NCBI RefSeq assembly: GCF_013362815.1
Contig: NZ_JABFVK010000001.1
Span: 62,001-126,000 of the forward strand
Direction of reading: 5' to 3'
Length of the DNA stretch: 64,000 nt
DNA from: Hamadaea sp.
Lineage (GTDB): Bacteria; Actinomycetota; Actinomycetes; Mycobacteriales; Micromonosporaceae
In this document: positions 16,331-25,189 of the stretch, in pieces
Layout: each line of letters starts with the position of its first letter
Position numbering within the stretch: position 1 is the stretch's first letter
Program-made: the position numbers and the translations under genes
Notes under the pieces: generated by a model
Databases searched by the model: none
What the model saw: only the letters and a program-made list of their open reading frames with translations
Told to the model about the DNA's origin: nothing

Positions 16331-16363
16331 GTCTTGCACAGCTGTCTAAGACGACTGTACAGT
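16331..16363 (+). promoter_or_regulatory. Promoter with overlapping operator upstream of the alpha/beta hydrolase
   Basis: The -35 TTGCAC (16334-16339) and -10 TACAGT (16358-16363) are separated by 18 bp. A 22-bp inverted repeat at 16331-16352 (GTCTTgcaCAG/CTGtctAAGAC, 9 of 11 positions paired) covers the -35, as expected for a TetR-type repressor site. No such regulator is adjacent. Confidence 0.6.
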
Positions 16364-16402
16364 GATCCGCGTACCCCTCAAGGACCTCGGGAAGGAACCG
16401 AA

Positions 16403-17473
16403 ATGATCGAGACCGTCGCCGCCACCGCCGCCACCGTCGTCGCGCTGCCCGTCGCGGGCGCGCTGGGTTATCGGGCGGTACGCCGCTCGGCGACCGCGAA
16501 GCAGCTGGCCATCACCACTCCGAACGGCATCGCCGAGCAGCACTACGTGAGCGTCGGCGGGGTCGAGCAGTGGGTGCAGATCCGCGGCGAGGACCGGGCT
16601 AACCCGGTGCTGTTCGTGCTGCACGGCGGCCCCGGTTCGCCGTACGCGGTCTTCACGCCGCTGATCCGGTCCTGGGAGAAGCACTTCACCGTGGTCCAGT
16701 GGGACCGCCGCGGCGTGGGCAAGACCCGCGCCCGCAGCGGTGCCGCCGATCCGGCTGTCAACACGTTCGCCCAGCTGACCGCCGATGCCGTCGAGGTCGT
16801 CGAGTTCGTCCGCCGGCACTTGGGGCAGGAGAAAGTCGTCCTGCTCGCCGGATCGATGGGCACCCTGCTCGGCCTGCCGCTGGCCCGGCAGCGGCCCGAC
16901 CTGTTCTCCGCGTTGGTCTGCACCGACATGTACGCCGACATGTACCGCAACGAGCAGGAGGGTTACCGGCTGGCCCTGCAACGCGTACGCGCGGCGGGGA
17001 ACACCAAGGCGGTCACCGCGCTGGAGAAGATCGGCGACGACCCGAACCGGTGGGACATGCGCGCCTGGCAGGTGAAGATGGACGTGACCATGAAGTCGGA
17101 CCCGGTCACCCCGAACGCCGTGGCGAAGCTGCTGTTCCCGCTCGCGATGACCTCGCCGCTGTACTCGCTCACAGACGTGAAGCACTTGCTGGCCGGCTTC
17201 ATCGACACGCAGAAGCAGATGCACGACGAGGTGATGCGCTACGACGCGTACGCCGGTGGCACTCGCTTCGAGATGCCGTGTTTCCTGCTGCAGGGCGACT
17301 CGGACGTGCTGACCCTGACCCGACCGGCCGTCGAGTTCTTCGAGCGGATGGACGCGCCGGTCAAGCAGGTGGCCCTGATCGAGGGCGCCAGCCACTTCGC
17401 CGCCTTCACCCAGCCCGAACGGTTCCTGGCGCAGCTGCTCGCCCACGTTCGTCCGATGGTGACGGTCAGCTGA
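16403..17473 (+). CDS. Alpha/beta hydrolase, proline-iminopeptidase-like
   Basis: A 356-aa protein with a short N-terminal hydrophobic segment, then an alpha/beta hydrolase fold. Present are the oxyanion loop HGGPGSP, DRRGVGKT, the nucleophile elbow AGSMG (Ser; the first Gly of GxSxG is Ala), an Asp in GDSDVLT and the catalytic His in EGASHFAAF. ATG 16403 is preceded by GGAAGGAA. The overall pattern resembles prolyl aminopeptidases (S33), but the substrate is open. An operator-like promoter suggests inducible expression. Confidence 0.85.
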   Translation: MIETVAATAATVVALPVAGALGYRAVRRSATAKQLAITTPNGIAEQHYVSVGGVEQWVQIRGEDRANPVLFVLHGGPGSPYAVFTPLIRSWEKHFTVVQWDRRGVGKTRARSGAADPAVNTFAQLTADAVEVVEFVRRHLGQEKVVLLAGSMGTLLGLPLARQRPDLFSALVCTDMYADMYRNEQEGYRLALQRVRAAGNTKAVTALEKIGDDPNRWDMRAWQVKMDVTMKSDPVTPNAVAKLLFPLAMTSPLYSLTDVKHLLAGFIDTQKQMHDEVMRYDAYAGGTRFEMPCFLLQGDSDVLTLTRPAVEFFERMDAPVKQVALIEGASHFAAFTQPERFLAQLLAHVRPMVTVS

Positions 17474-17500
17474 TCATCCGATCCTCCGTTCGGCCATCTT

Positions 17501-17540
17501 GCGCCCGGGTCCCGCGTGTCGCGTACGCGGGAACGGGCGC
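17501..17540 (+). terminator. GC-rich hairpin terminator after the hydrolase
   Basis: The arms GCGCCCGGGTCCCGCGT and ACGCGGGAACGGGCGC pair over about 15 bp with one mismatch or bulge. It lies 28 bp after the stop. There is no T tail. Confidence 0.6.
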
Positions 17541-17599
17541 GAGGCCGTAGGGTGCGCACCGCTCTGCCACACCCCTCTTAGCTGGGAGCGCAAACCGAT

Positions 17600-18151
17600 A
17601 TGAGTGACGGATACGTCCCTCGCGTCAACGTGATCAGCCGGCTCGGCGCCGGCGTCATCGGGGGCGTGCTCGGCGGCGTGGTGCTCGCCGCCGTCCTTTT
17701 CTTCCTCGACGAGTTGCAGGCCTACGGCCGTCTCGTGGGGCAGGAGTCGACTCAGAACGACTTCGTGGTCGCCCTGTTCGTCTGCGGGTTCGCCGGCGCG
17801 GTCTTCGGAATCTTCATCGGACGGTTCGTCACGGGTCAGCTGATCCCAGCTGCCGGTGTGGGGCTCGTCTTCGGCACCGTCTGGTACCTCGTCCTGCAGC
17901 TCATCGTGCTCCAGATCCGCGGCGGATCGCTGCTGGACATGGGCAAGAACGGGCTGATCGTGCTCGGGGCGTACGTCATCTTCGGTGCGGCGACCGCCAT
18001 CATGTACTCCGAGTTCGGCCCCCGGCGGCAGTACCGCCGCTACCGTCGGCGGACCGGCGACTACGAGCTGGAGTACGTGCCGCGGTTCCGCCGTAGCGGT
18101 TCCCGCAGCAGCTCGCGCCGCCGTCGCCGGCGCCGGGACGACGACGACTGA
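17600..18151 (+). CDS. Hypothetical membrane protein with an Arg-rich tail
   Basis: A 183-aa protein with four predicted transmembrane helices (about residues 15-35, 57-76, 82-105 and 118-137) and a cytoplasmic tail of about 45 residues. The tail is extremely rich in Arg and Ser and ends in four Asp. I do not recognise a family. The basic tail could contact nucleic acid or anionic lipid. It is a single gene, followed by a large palindrome. Confidence 0.75.
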   Translation: MSDGYVPRVNVISRLGAGVIGGVLGGVVLAAVLFFLDELQAYGRLVGQESTQNDFVVALFVCGFAGAVFGIFIGRFVTGQLIPAAGVGLVFGTVWYLVLQLIVLQIRGGSLLDMGKNGLIVLGAYVIFGAATAIMYSEFGPRRQYRRYRRRTGDYELEYVPRFRRSGSRSSSRRRRRRRDDDD

Positions 18152-18170
18152 CCCGAGCGCGCCCCAACGA

Positions 18171-18223
18171 GATCAGGGATGTGGGTGGAATCTTGCCGCA
18201 AGATTCGACCCACATCCCTGATC
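18171..18223. repeat. 53-bp near-perfect intergenic palindrome
   Basis: Two 26-bp arms, GATCAGGGATGTGGGT + G + GAATCTTGC and its reverse complement, differ at one position and are separated by a single C at 18197. It lies between the convergent membrane-protein and oligopeptidase B genes, so it may act as a bidirectional terminator or be a REP-like element. Confidence 0.9.
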
Positions 18224-18262
18224 CAGCGCGACAGGCGCATCCCTGATCCAGCGCAACAGGCG
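18213..18262. repeat. 25-bp tandem repeat overlapping the palindrome
   Basis: Two adjacent 25-bp units (18213-18237 and 18238-18262), CATCCCTGATCCAGCGC then GACAGGCG or AACAGGCG, differ by one base. The first half of each unit repeats the palindrome's right arm, so the left arm could pair with either copy. Confidence 0.9.
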
Positions 18263-18277
18263 GCTGCTGCTGAAGGG

Positions 18278-20386
18278 CTAACTGGAGCCGACGAGGGTGA
18301 GAACCCACGCCACGATGAAGGCCTCTTCCTTCCAGGCGTCATACCGCCCGGACGGGCCGCCGTGCCCCGCCCCCATCTCGGTCTTGAGCAGGTAGTCGCC
18401 GTCCGGTGCGGTCACGCGCAGGCGGGCGATCCACTTCGCCGGCTCGTGGTAGAGGACGCGGGTGTCGTTGAGCCCGCCCATCGCGAGGATCGCCGGATAG
18501 TGCTGCGCCCGGACGTTCTCGTACGGCGAATAGCTCTTCATGTACGCGTACACCTCGGGGGACTCCAGCGGGTTGCCCCACTCCTCCCACTCGGTGACGG
18601 TGAGCGGCAGGTCCGGCCGCAGGATCGTGTTCAGCGCGTCGACGAACGGCACCTGCGCGACGATCCCGGCGAACAGCTCGGGCGCGAGGTTGGCGACCGC
18701 CCCGACGAGCAGGCCACCGGCCGATCCACCGCGGGCCACCGTCCGATCCGGACTGGTCCAGCCGCTCTTCTGGAGATGCCGGGCCGCCGCCGCGAAGTCG
18801 GTGAAGGTGTTCTTCTTCGCGGTGAGCTTGCCCTCCTCGTACCAACGCCGGCCGAGTTCGCCGCCGCCCCGGATGTGCGCGACCGCGAAGACGACACCGC
18901 GGTCCACGAGGGACAGTCGCGGGATCGAGAACCAGGGGTCCATGCTCGTCTCGTACGAGCCGTAGCCGTAGAGCACGCAGGGCGCCGAACCGTCGCGCGG
19001 CGTACCGGCGCGGCAGACCAGCGAGATCGGCACCCGGGTGCCGTCGTCGGCCACCGCCCACTCGCGGTGCTGCTCGTAGTCGGCCGGGTCGAATCCGCCG
19101 AGCACCGGCTTGCGCTTGCGCAGCACCAACTCGTCACCGGTCGGCGCGTCCAGCAGGTAGTCGTAGACCGAGTTCGGCGTGACCAGGGAGGAATATCCCA
19201 GCCGGACGGCCCGGGTCAGGTAGTCGGGGTTGTCGCCCAGTCCGACGGTGTAGAGCGGCTCGGGGAACGCGACGTCGAACGCGGCGCCCTCCTTCGGCAG
19301 TACCCGCAGCCCGGTCAAACCGTTGCGGCGCAGGGATACCACGATGTGCGTCGCGAACGCGTCGACCGCCTCCAGGCGTACCCCTCGGTTGTGCACGATG
19401 AGCGGGGCCCACTGAGCGGGAGCGTCGATCGGCGCCGTCGCGAGCTCGAAGTCCTCCGCGCCCTCGTTGTGGAGCACGAGCAGCCGGTCGCCGTCGGGCT
19501 CCACTGTGTACTCCACGCCCTGGACCCGGGCGCGGACCGAGCGGGGCGCGGCCGTGGGGTCGTGGGCCGGGATGAGCCAGGCCTCGCTCGTGACCTTGCT
19601 GTGCGCCTCGATGACCAGGAACTCCTCGGAGCGTGACAGCTCCGCGCCGAGCCAGAACCGCTCGTCGGCCTCCTCCAGGACCAGCGCGTCTTCCGCGCGG
19701 TCCGTGCCCAGCCGGTGCCGCCACACGCGATTCGGCCGCCAGGCCTCGTCCACGGTGAGGTAGAGCAGCGTCCCGGCGTCCGCGGACCAGGCCACGCCGT
19801 AGAACACGTCCTCGAGAACATCACCCAGGTCTTCGCCGGTCACCAGATCCTTGACGCGCAAGGTGAAGCGCTCGTCACCCGTGAAATCCGTCGAGTACGC
19901 GAGCAGCCGCCCGCCGGGGGCGACGTCGAGCGCGCCGAGCTGGAAGAACTCGTGTCCTTCCGCCAGCTGGTTGCCGTCGAGCAGCACCTCCTCGCCCGGC
20001 AGTGGCTCGCCGTCGCTCTCCGGCGGCGTCGGATCGTCCGAGGTGGCTGCAACCCGGCAGTGGATGCCGTACTGCTTGCCTTCCTCCTGACGCGTGTAGT
20101 ACCAGTAGCCGCCCTTGCGGACCGGCACCGAGAGGTCGGTCTCCTGGGTCCGGCGCTTGATCTCGGCGAACACCGTCTCCTGGAGCGCCTTCTGACCGGC
20201 GGTGCGCTGCTCGGTGTAGGCGTTCTCCGCCTCGAGGTACGCGATGGTGTCCGGGTCTTCCTTGTCCAGCAGCCAGGCGTACTCGTCGACCACCTCGTCG
20301 CCGTGGTGCCGGCGGATGTGCGCGGCTCGCTTCGCCACCGGCGGCTTGATCGAGAGAGTAGAGATCTGAGTAGGAGCGTTGGTCAC
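18278..20386 (-). CDS. ptrB: Oligopeptidase B (S9 family serine peptidase)
   Basis: A 702-aa cytoplasmic peptidase with an N-terminal seven-bladed propeller (about residues 10-420) and a C-terminal alpha/beta hydrolase domain. The catalytic Ser is in RGGSAGG, the Asp in GGLNDTRV and the His in GAGHGGPSGR. The S9A segments GYGSYE and HIRGGGELGRRWYE are present. Such enzymes cut short peptides after Arg or Lys. The length is typical. It starts with GTG 20386 and is transcribed alone. Confidence 0.93.
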   Translation of the reverse strand: MTNAPTQISTLSIKPPVAKRAAHIRRHHGDEVVDEYAWLLDKEDPDTIAYLEAENAYTEQRTAGQKALQETVFAEIKRRTQETDLSVPVRKGGYWYYTRQEEGKQYGIHCRVAATSDDPTPPESDGEPLPGEEVLLDGNQLAEGHEFFQLGALDVAPGGRLLAYSTDFTGDERFTLRVKDLVTGEDLGDVLEDVFYGVAWSADAGTLLYLTVDEAWRPNRVWRHRLGTDRAEDALVLEEADERFWLGAELSRSEEFLVIEAHSKVTSEAWLIPAHDPTAAPRSVRARVQGVEYTVEPDGDRLLVLHNEGAEDFELATAPIDAPAQWAPLIVHNRGVRLEAVDAFATHIVVSLRRNGLTGLRVLPKEGAAFDVAFPEPLYTVGLGDNPDYLTRAVRLGYSSLVTPNSVYDYLLDAPTGDELVLRKRKPVLGGFDPADYEQHREWAVADDGTRVPISLVCRAGTPRDGSAPCVLYGYGSYETSMDPWFSIPRLSLVDRGVVFAVAHIRGGGELGRRWYEEGKLTAKKNTFTDFAAAARHLQKSGWTSPDRTVARGGSAGGLLVGAVANLAPELFAGIVAQVPFVDALNTILRPDLPLTVTEWEEWGNPLESPEVYAYMKSYSPYENVRAQHYPAILAMGGLNDTRVLYHEPAKWIARLRVTAPDGDYLLKTEMGAGHGGPSGRYDAWKEEAFIVAWVLTLVGSS

Positions 20387-20460
20387 ACGGTGAGGTTACC
20401 GACCCACTGGCTGTATTGCGCCCGGTCGAGTGAAGGTCTAAAATATCGAACGGTTGTTCT

Positions 20461-20481
20461 AATGCGGTACCAAATGCGGTA
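20461..20481. repeat. 9-bp direct repeat in the ptrB/FAD-oxidoreductase gap
   Basis: AATGCGGTA occurs at 20461-20469 and 20473-20481 (12-bp period), between two divergent genes. It may be a regulator site; the evidence is only the repeat. Confidence 0.4.
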
Positions 20482-20533
20482 ACGAGGGAAAACTCCCCGT
20501 TTCGCAGCCATCAGCTCCCAGTGAGGCGGGCAG

Positions 20534-21709
20534 ATGATACCCATTCCGCGTACGCTCGCGGCAGCTCGCGCTCTGGAGGGCACTGTGCCGATCCGGGCTC
20601 CGATCGGCACCGGCCGGTGGACCGCCCGTCCGCAGCGCCTCGACGAGGTCGCGACCGTGCTCAGGTTCGCCGCCGAGAAGGGTCGCGAGGTACGCCCTCG
20701 GGGCGCCGCGACCAAATCGGCCTGGTTTACCGAGCCCTCTGATGTAGACATAACACTCAGCACCGGCGACCTGAGCGCCTGGCATTACGAGCCGGGCAGC
20801 CCGGTCGTGACGGTCGGCGCCGGGGTGCCGCTGCAAGTGGCGCAGATTCGGCTCGCCGCATACGGATTGCGGTTGGCGCTCGATCCCCGGTCACCCGGAG
20901 CGACGGTTGGCGGCATTCTGGCCACCGACGAGCTCGGTCCGCTCGCGATGAAATTCGGCCGTCCGAGTGAACAGCTGCGGGGTGCCTGGGGCGTCCGCGC
21001 CGGCGGTTCGCTCATCGCGCTCGGCGACCCCGATCCCACCACCGGCCCGGCGCACCCGGAGTCGGCCGAGCGCCACCCGGACCCGGCCGACCGCCGCTGG
21101 CTGACGACCGGCGTACTGGTCAGCGCGACGCTGCCGGTGCAGCCGATGCCTCCGGCCAGCCGCTACGTCTCTCACGACGTGGCGTCTCCACTGGAGATCA
21201 GCGAGCTCCTCGCCCGGATGGAGGCGTGCTGCTCGGCTCCCACCGCGATCGAACTCGACCTCCCGGCCCGATCACTGTCCCGGATCAGTCACGTCGGCAC
21301 GCTGACGGTGCTGGTGGAGGGCTCGGTCGCCAGTGCCACCGATCGCGCCGGGGAACTCGCCGACGCGTTCGGGCCCAAGACCGGTTTCCACGACGTCGCC
21401 CCCGAGGGCTGGGCGCGCTACCCCTGGCGGGGTGACGACGTCGCCGTCCGGCTGGACGCGCCGGCCGACGCGCTCGCGTCTGTGGCGTACGCCATGCGCG
21501 ACGCGGCCAACGCACCCCTCGCGTTCCGGGCGAGCCTCGGCACCGGAGTGGGCTACGCCGCCCTGCCCGCCCACCTTCCCGGCGAGGTGATCCGGGCGGT
21601 CCTCGAAACGTGCCGCGACGTGCTCATGGGTCGCGGCGGTGAGGTCACCGTGCTGTCCGCCCCGGCCGAACTCCGCCGAATCATCGGCCTGGAGCGCTTG
21701 TACGCCTGA
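20534..21709 (+). CDS. FAD-binding oxidoreductase (GlcE-like)
   Basis: A 391-aa protein with an N-terminal PCMH-type FAD-binding domain: RPQRLDEVATVLRFA, VRPRGAATKSAW (pyrophosphate loop), LDPRSPGATVGGILAT and GRPSEQLRG. The C-terminal half is the smaller cap region seen in glycolate oxidase subunit GlcE. No GlcD- or GlcF-like gene is adjacent, so it either works alone or with partners elsewhere; the substrate is unknown. Confidence 0.82.
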   Translation: MIPIPRTLAAARALEGTVPIRAPIGTGRWTARPQRLDEVATVLRFAAEKGREVRPRGAATKSAWFTEPSDVDITLSTGDLSAWHYEPGSPVVTVGAGVPLQVAQIRLAAYGLRLALDPRSPGATVGGILATDELGPLAMKFGRPSEQLRGAWGVRAGGSLIALGDPDPTTGPAHPESAERHPDPADRRWLTTGVLVSATLPVQPMPPASRYVSHDVASPLEISELLARMEACCSAPTAIELDLPARSLSRISHVGTLTVLVEGSVASATDRAGELADAFGPKTGFHDVAPEGWARYPWRGDDVAVRLDAPADALASVAYAMRDAANAPLAFRASLGTGVGYAALPAHLPGEVIRAVLETCRDVLMGRGGEVTVLSAPAELRRIIGLERLYA

Positions 21710-21795
21710 CCGAGCCCGCCGCGCCGCCCGCCAACCCCCTCGGCTGGGCGGCGCGGCTGTCTGCGCCTCGGGGACACCTCCCGCGTCCGGGATGC

Positions 21796-21858
21796 CTGCG
21801 GATCACGGTTACGCATGCCATTTCCGCCGCGGGAAGCATGCATAACCGTGATCTGCAG
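21796..21858. repeat. Dispersed palindromic element, copy 1
   Basis: An inverted repeat with 24-bp arms (left CTGCGGATCACGG + TTACGCATGCC, right arm its complement with three changes) around a GC-rich core. Its right half shares the exact run GGGAAGCATGCATAACCG, then TGATCTGC, with the element at 53463. It lies in the 238-bp gap before hemL. Confidence 0.85.
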
Positions 21859-21947
21859 CTAACCGGCCAGCGGCCCGGGAGGGGCGTACGCCACAACGCG
21901 GGGCGGATGTGAGGTGCGCGCGGCGGCAGTGCGAGAATAGGCGCGCT

Positions 21948-23258
21948 GTGATCGACGTACCCGCTTCCCAGGCCCTCTTCGACCGCGCCTCGGCCATCGT
22001 GCCCGGCGGGGTCAACTCCCCCGTTCGCGCCTTCCGGGCGGTCGGCGGGACTCCGCGCTTCATGGTCGAGGGCCGGGGGGCTTGGCTCACCGACGCCGAC
22101 GGCAACCGTTATGTCGACCTCGTCTGCTCGTGGGGTCCGCTGATCCACGGGCACGCCCACCCTGAGGTCATCGCCGCGGTGCAGGCCGCCGCCGCGAAGG
22201 GGACGAGCTTCGGCACTCCGACGCCGGGTGAGGTCGAGCTGGCCGAGGAGCTGGTCGGGCGTACGGCGATCGAACAGATTCGGCTGGTCAACTCGGGCAC
22301 CGAGGCGACCATGTCGGCGATCCGGCTGGCCCGTGGGTTCACCGGGCGTACGAAGATCGTGAAGTTCGCCGGGTGCTATCACGGCCACGTCGACGCGCTG
22401 CTGGCCGCGGCCGGCTCCGGCATCGCGACGCTGGCCCATGCGGGTGATTCAGCCGTACCCGACTCGCCCGGAGTGACCGGGGCGTCAGCGGCCGAGACGA
22501 TCGTGCTGCCCTACAACGACCTGCCCGCCGTCGAGGCTGCCTTCGCCGCGCACGGCGACGAGATCGCCGCGATCATCACCGAGGCGGCCGCCGGGAACAT
22601 GGGCGTCGTCGCCCCGCTGCCCGGGTTCAACCAGGGCTTGGCCGACATCGCGCACCGCTACGGAGCGCTGCTCATCGTCGACGAGGTGATGACCGGATTC
22701 CGGGTCTCCCGCAGTGGCTGGCAGGGACTCGATCCGGCCGACGCCGACCTCTGGACCTTCGGCAAGGTCATGGGCGGCGGGCTGCCGGCGGCGGCGTTCG
22801 GCGGGCGTACGGAGATCATGGGGCGGCTGGCCCCGGCCGGTCCGGTGTATCAGGCCGGCACGCTGTCGGGGAACCCGCTGGCCTGCGCGGCCGGGCTGAC
22901 CAGCCTGCGCCTGGCGACCGACGACGCGTACGCGAAACTCAACGCGACGGCCGAGAAGATCAGCACCCTCGCGACCGAGGCGCTGAGCAAGGCCGGAGTG
23001 CCGCATACGCTGGCCACGGCTGGCAGCATGTTCTCAGTCTTCTTCACCGACACTTCAGTCGTGAACTACGACCAGGCGAAGACGCAGGACGTCGCCGCCT
23101 TCCGCGCGTTCTTCCACACCATGCTCGACAACGGCGTCTACCTGCCGCCGAGCGCGTTCGAGGCGTGGTTCGTCTCGACGGCGATCGACGACGACGCGTT
23201 CGAGGTGATCGACAAGGCGCTGCCGCTGGCGGCGGCGGCAGCCGCGAGCGCGCGATGA
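21948..23258 (+). CDS. hemL: Glutamate-1-semialdehyde 2,1-aminomutase
   Basis: A 436-aa PLP enzyme (class III aminotransferase fold) that converts glutamate-1-semialdehyde to 5-aminolevulinate for heme synthesis. It shows [11 protein letters not shown] at the N-terminus, [22 protein letters not shown], the PLP Asp in [11 protein letters not shown] and the Schiff-base Lys in FGKVMGGG. Start GTG 21948. It is the first gene of a run with the histidine phosphatase (ATGA overlap) and the cytochrome c maturation genes, so heme supply and heme attachment are transcribed together. Confidence 0.95.
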   Translation: MIDVPASQALFDRASAIVPGGVNSPVRAFRAVGGTPRFMVEGRGAWLTDADGNRYVDLVCSWGPLIHGHAHPEVIAAVQAAAAKGTSFGTPTPGEVELAEELVGRTAIEQIRLVNSGTEATMSAIRLARGFTGRTKIVKFAGCYHGHVDALLAAAGSGIATLAHAGDSAVPDSPGVTGASAAETIVLPYNDLPAVEAAFAAHGDEIAAIITEAAAGNMGVVAPLPGFNQGLADIAHRYGALLIVDEVMTGFRVSRSGWQGLDPADADLWTFGKVMGGGLPAAAFGGRTEIMGRLAPAGPVYQAGTLSGNPLACAAGLTSLRLATDDAYAKLNATAEKISTLATEALSKAGVPHTLATAGSMFSVFFTDTSVVNYDQAKTQDVAAFRAFFHTMLDNGVYLPPSAFEAWFVSTAIDDDAFEVIDKALPLAAAAAASAR

Positions 23259-23872
23259 CCGAGCGAACGACGGTTCACTTCCTGCGTCATGGGGAGGTGC
23301 ACAACCCGACGGGCGTCCTCTACGGGCGACTGCCGGGCTTCAAGCTCAGCACGCTCGGCGAGCAGATGGCCGAGGCGGTTGCGAAGTCGCTGGTGGGACG
23401 GGACATCACGCACGTCGTCAGCAGCCCGCTCGACCGCGCCGTCCAGACCGCGCAGCCCAGCGCCACCGCGCTGGGCCTGCCGATCGAGACCGATCTGCGG
23501 CTGATCGAGAGCGAGAACTGGTTCGAAGGCCGGTCGGTCGGCTTCGGCCCGCGTACGTGGCCAAAGCTGATCAACCCGTTCCGGCCCAGCTGGGGCGAAC
23601 CGTACAAGCACATCGCCCAGCGCATGCGCGACGCGCTGCACGACATCCGCGACGCGGCCCGGGGGCACGAGGCCCTGGCCGTCTCGCATCAACTGCCGAT
23701 CTGGGAGCTGCGGCTGTTCCTCACCGGCCGGCCACTCTGGCACGATCCGCGCAAGCGTCAATGTGCTCTGGCCAGCCTCACCTCGTTCCGCTACGAGGGC
23801 ACCAGCCTGGTCGGCATCGACTATTCCGAGCCCGCCGCGCATCTCGGGCCCGGTAAAGGCCTAGGAGCGTAA
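23255..23872 (+). CDS. Histidine phosphatase family protein
   Basis: A 205-aa phosphoglycerate-mutase-like phosphatase. The phosphorylated His is in [10 protein letters not shown], an Arg in [11 protein letters not shown] and the second His in VSHQLPIW. The start ATG overlaps the hemL stop (ATGA). The family acts on phosphorylated metabolites. Position in the heme/cytochrome c operon is conserved in actinomycetes as I recall, but no specific function is known to me. Confidence 0.88.
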   Translation: MTERTTVHFLRHGEVHNPTGVLYGRLPGFKLSTLGEQMAEAVAKSLVGRDITHVVSSPLDRAVQTAQPSATALGLPIETDLRLIESENWFEGRSVGFGPRTWPKLINPFRPSWGEPYKHIAQRMRDALHDIRDAARGHEALAVSHQLPIWELRLFLTGRPLWHDPRKRQCALASLTSFRYEGTSLVGIDYSEPAAHLGPGKGLGA

Positions 23873-23874
23873 GC

Positions 23875-24426
23875 ATGGGTCTTACCCGCAGGTCCGCGGT
23901 GCTCGGCGTGCTCGCCGCGGTCACCCTGGCCGCTTGTTCCAATCAAGATCAGAGTGGTACGCAGAGCGGCCTGATCGAGGCGGCGAAGCGGAAGACGGCC
24001 CCCACCGTCACGGGCGACCTCCTCGGCGGCGGCAGTTTCGACTTGTCGGCGTACAAGGGCAAGGTCGTCGTCGTGAACTTCTGGGCGAGCTGGTGTGCGC
24101 CCTGCCGCGCCGAGGCGGCCGACCTCGAAGAGGTCTGGCAGTCGTCCAAGGCGTCCGGCGTGCAGTTCGTCGGGATCAACATCCGTGACGAGAAGGACAA
24201 GGCGATCGCGTTCCACTCGGGTCGCGCCACTTATCCGAGCATCTTCGACCCGGCCGGCAAGATCGCGCTGGGCTTCTCCGACGTCCCCCCGTCGGCGATT
24301 CCGTCCACCCTGGTCATCGACCAGCAGGGCCGGATCGCTTCGATCACGCGCCGAGACATTCGCGCGGCCGAACTGCGGGAGGTTGTCGAGGCGGTGGTGG
24401 CCGAGAAGGCGGGTTCCAGTGGGTGA
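23875..24426 (+). CDS. TlpA/ResA-like thiol-disulfide oxidoreductase lipoprotein
   Basis: A 183-aa protein with a lipobox (TLAAC, Cys21) and a thioredoxin fold: VVVNFWASWCAPCRAEAADLE holds the active-site WCAPC, and the cis-Pro loop is in SAIPSTLVID. It is expected to be anchored outside the membrane and to keep apocytochrome c CXXCH cysteines reduced, taking electrons from the CcdA-like protein encoded next. It starts 3 bp after the phosphatase gene. Confidence 0.92.
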   Translation: MGLTRRSAVLGVLAAVTLAACSNQDQSGTQSGLIEAAKRKTAPTVTGDLLGGGSFDLSAYKGKVVVVNFWASWCAPCRAEAADLEEVWQSSKASGVQFVGINIRDEKDKAIAFHSGRATYPSIFDPAGKIALGFSDVPPSAIPSTLVIDQQGRIASITRRDIRAAELREVVEAVVAEKAGSSG

Positions 24427-25189
24427 CGCCTTCGAGAACATGGCGACGAGTGGTCCGCTCGTCTTCGCACTACTCTTCGCCGCGGTCGCCGGGCTGGTCA
24501 GCTTCCTGTCGCCCTGTGTGCTGCCGCTCGTGCCGGGCTACCTGTCGTACGTGACCGGTCTGGTCGGGGCCGATCTCTCGGCCGCGCTGGGTGAGCAGGA
24601 GGGCCCGCGCCGGCGGGGTCGCGTACTGGCGGGGACGGCTCTGTTCACCGCCGGGTTCGGCGTCGTCTTCATCACCACCACCGTGCTCGCGGCGCGGTTC
24701 GGCGGGGAGCTGATCAGCAACGCCCGCACCCTGGAGATCGTGGCCGGAGCGCTCATCATCGTCTTCGGCGTCGCGATGCTCGGCTGGGTTCCCGGCCTGC
24801 AACGCGAGGTACGCATCCACCGCCTGCCTCAGGCGGGCCTCTGGGGCGCTCCCGTCTTCGGCGCGGTCTTCGCCTTGAGCTGGATCCCCTGCATCGGGCC
24901 GACGCTCGGGGCGGTGATGATGCTCGGCACGTCGAGCGGCCAGCCGGTACGCGCGGCGGCCCTGGCGACGGCGTACTGCATCGGGATCGGGGCGCCGTTC
25001 CTCGCGCTCGGCCTCGGCATGCGCCGGCTGGCCGGGGTGGTCAAGGCGATCCGGCGCAACTCCCACTGGGTCACCCGGATCGGCGGCATACTGCTGATCA
25101 TCGTCGGGCTGGCTCTGGTCACCGGGGCCTGGGGCGACTTCATCATCTGGCTGCGCGCCACCGTCGGCGCGGGATCGGTGAGCCTGTGA
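24419..25189 (+). CDS. ccdA: CcdA-like cytochrome c biogenesis protein (DsbD membrane domain)
   Basis: A 256-aa protein with six transmembrane helices. The redox cysteines are in FLSPCVLPLVPGY (first helix) and SWIPCIGPTLGAV (fourth helix), the hallmark of the family. It carries reducing equivalents from cytoplasmic thioredoxin across the membrane to the TlpA-like lipoprotein. I chose GTG 24419 (GAGAAGG upstream), overlapping the tlpA end by 8 bp; ATG 24440 is possible. Confidence 0.92.
   Translation: MGDAFENMATSGPLVFALLFAAVAGLVSFLSPCVLPLVPGYLSYVTGLVGADLSAALGEQEGPRRRGRVLAGTALFTAGFGVVFITTTVLAARFGGELISNARTLEIVAGALIIVFGVAMLGWVPGLQREVRIHRLPQAGLWGAPVFGAVFALSWIPCIGPTLGAVMMLGTSSGQPVRAAALATAYCIGIGAPFLALGLGMRRLAGVVKAIRRNSHWVTRIGGILLIIVGLALVTGAWGDFIIWLRATVGAGSVSL

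Noticed and set aside
18171-18262. CRISPR array
   Set aside because: Only two adjacent 25-bp copies with no spacers and no cas genes; it is a tandem repeat attached to a palindrome.
18179-19636. 485-codon plus-strand open frame
   Set aside because: Antisense to the oligopeptidase B gene, whose catalytic triad and length are clear.
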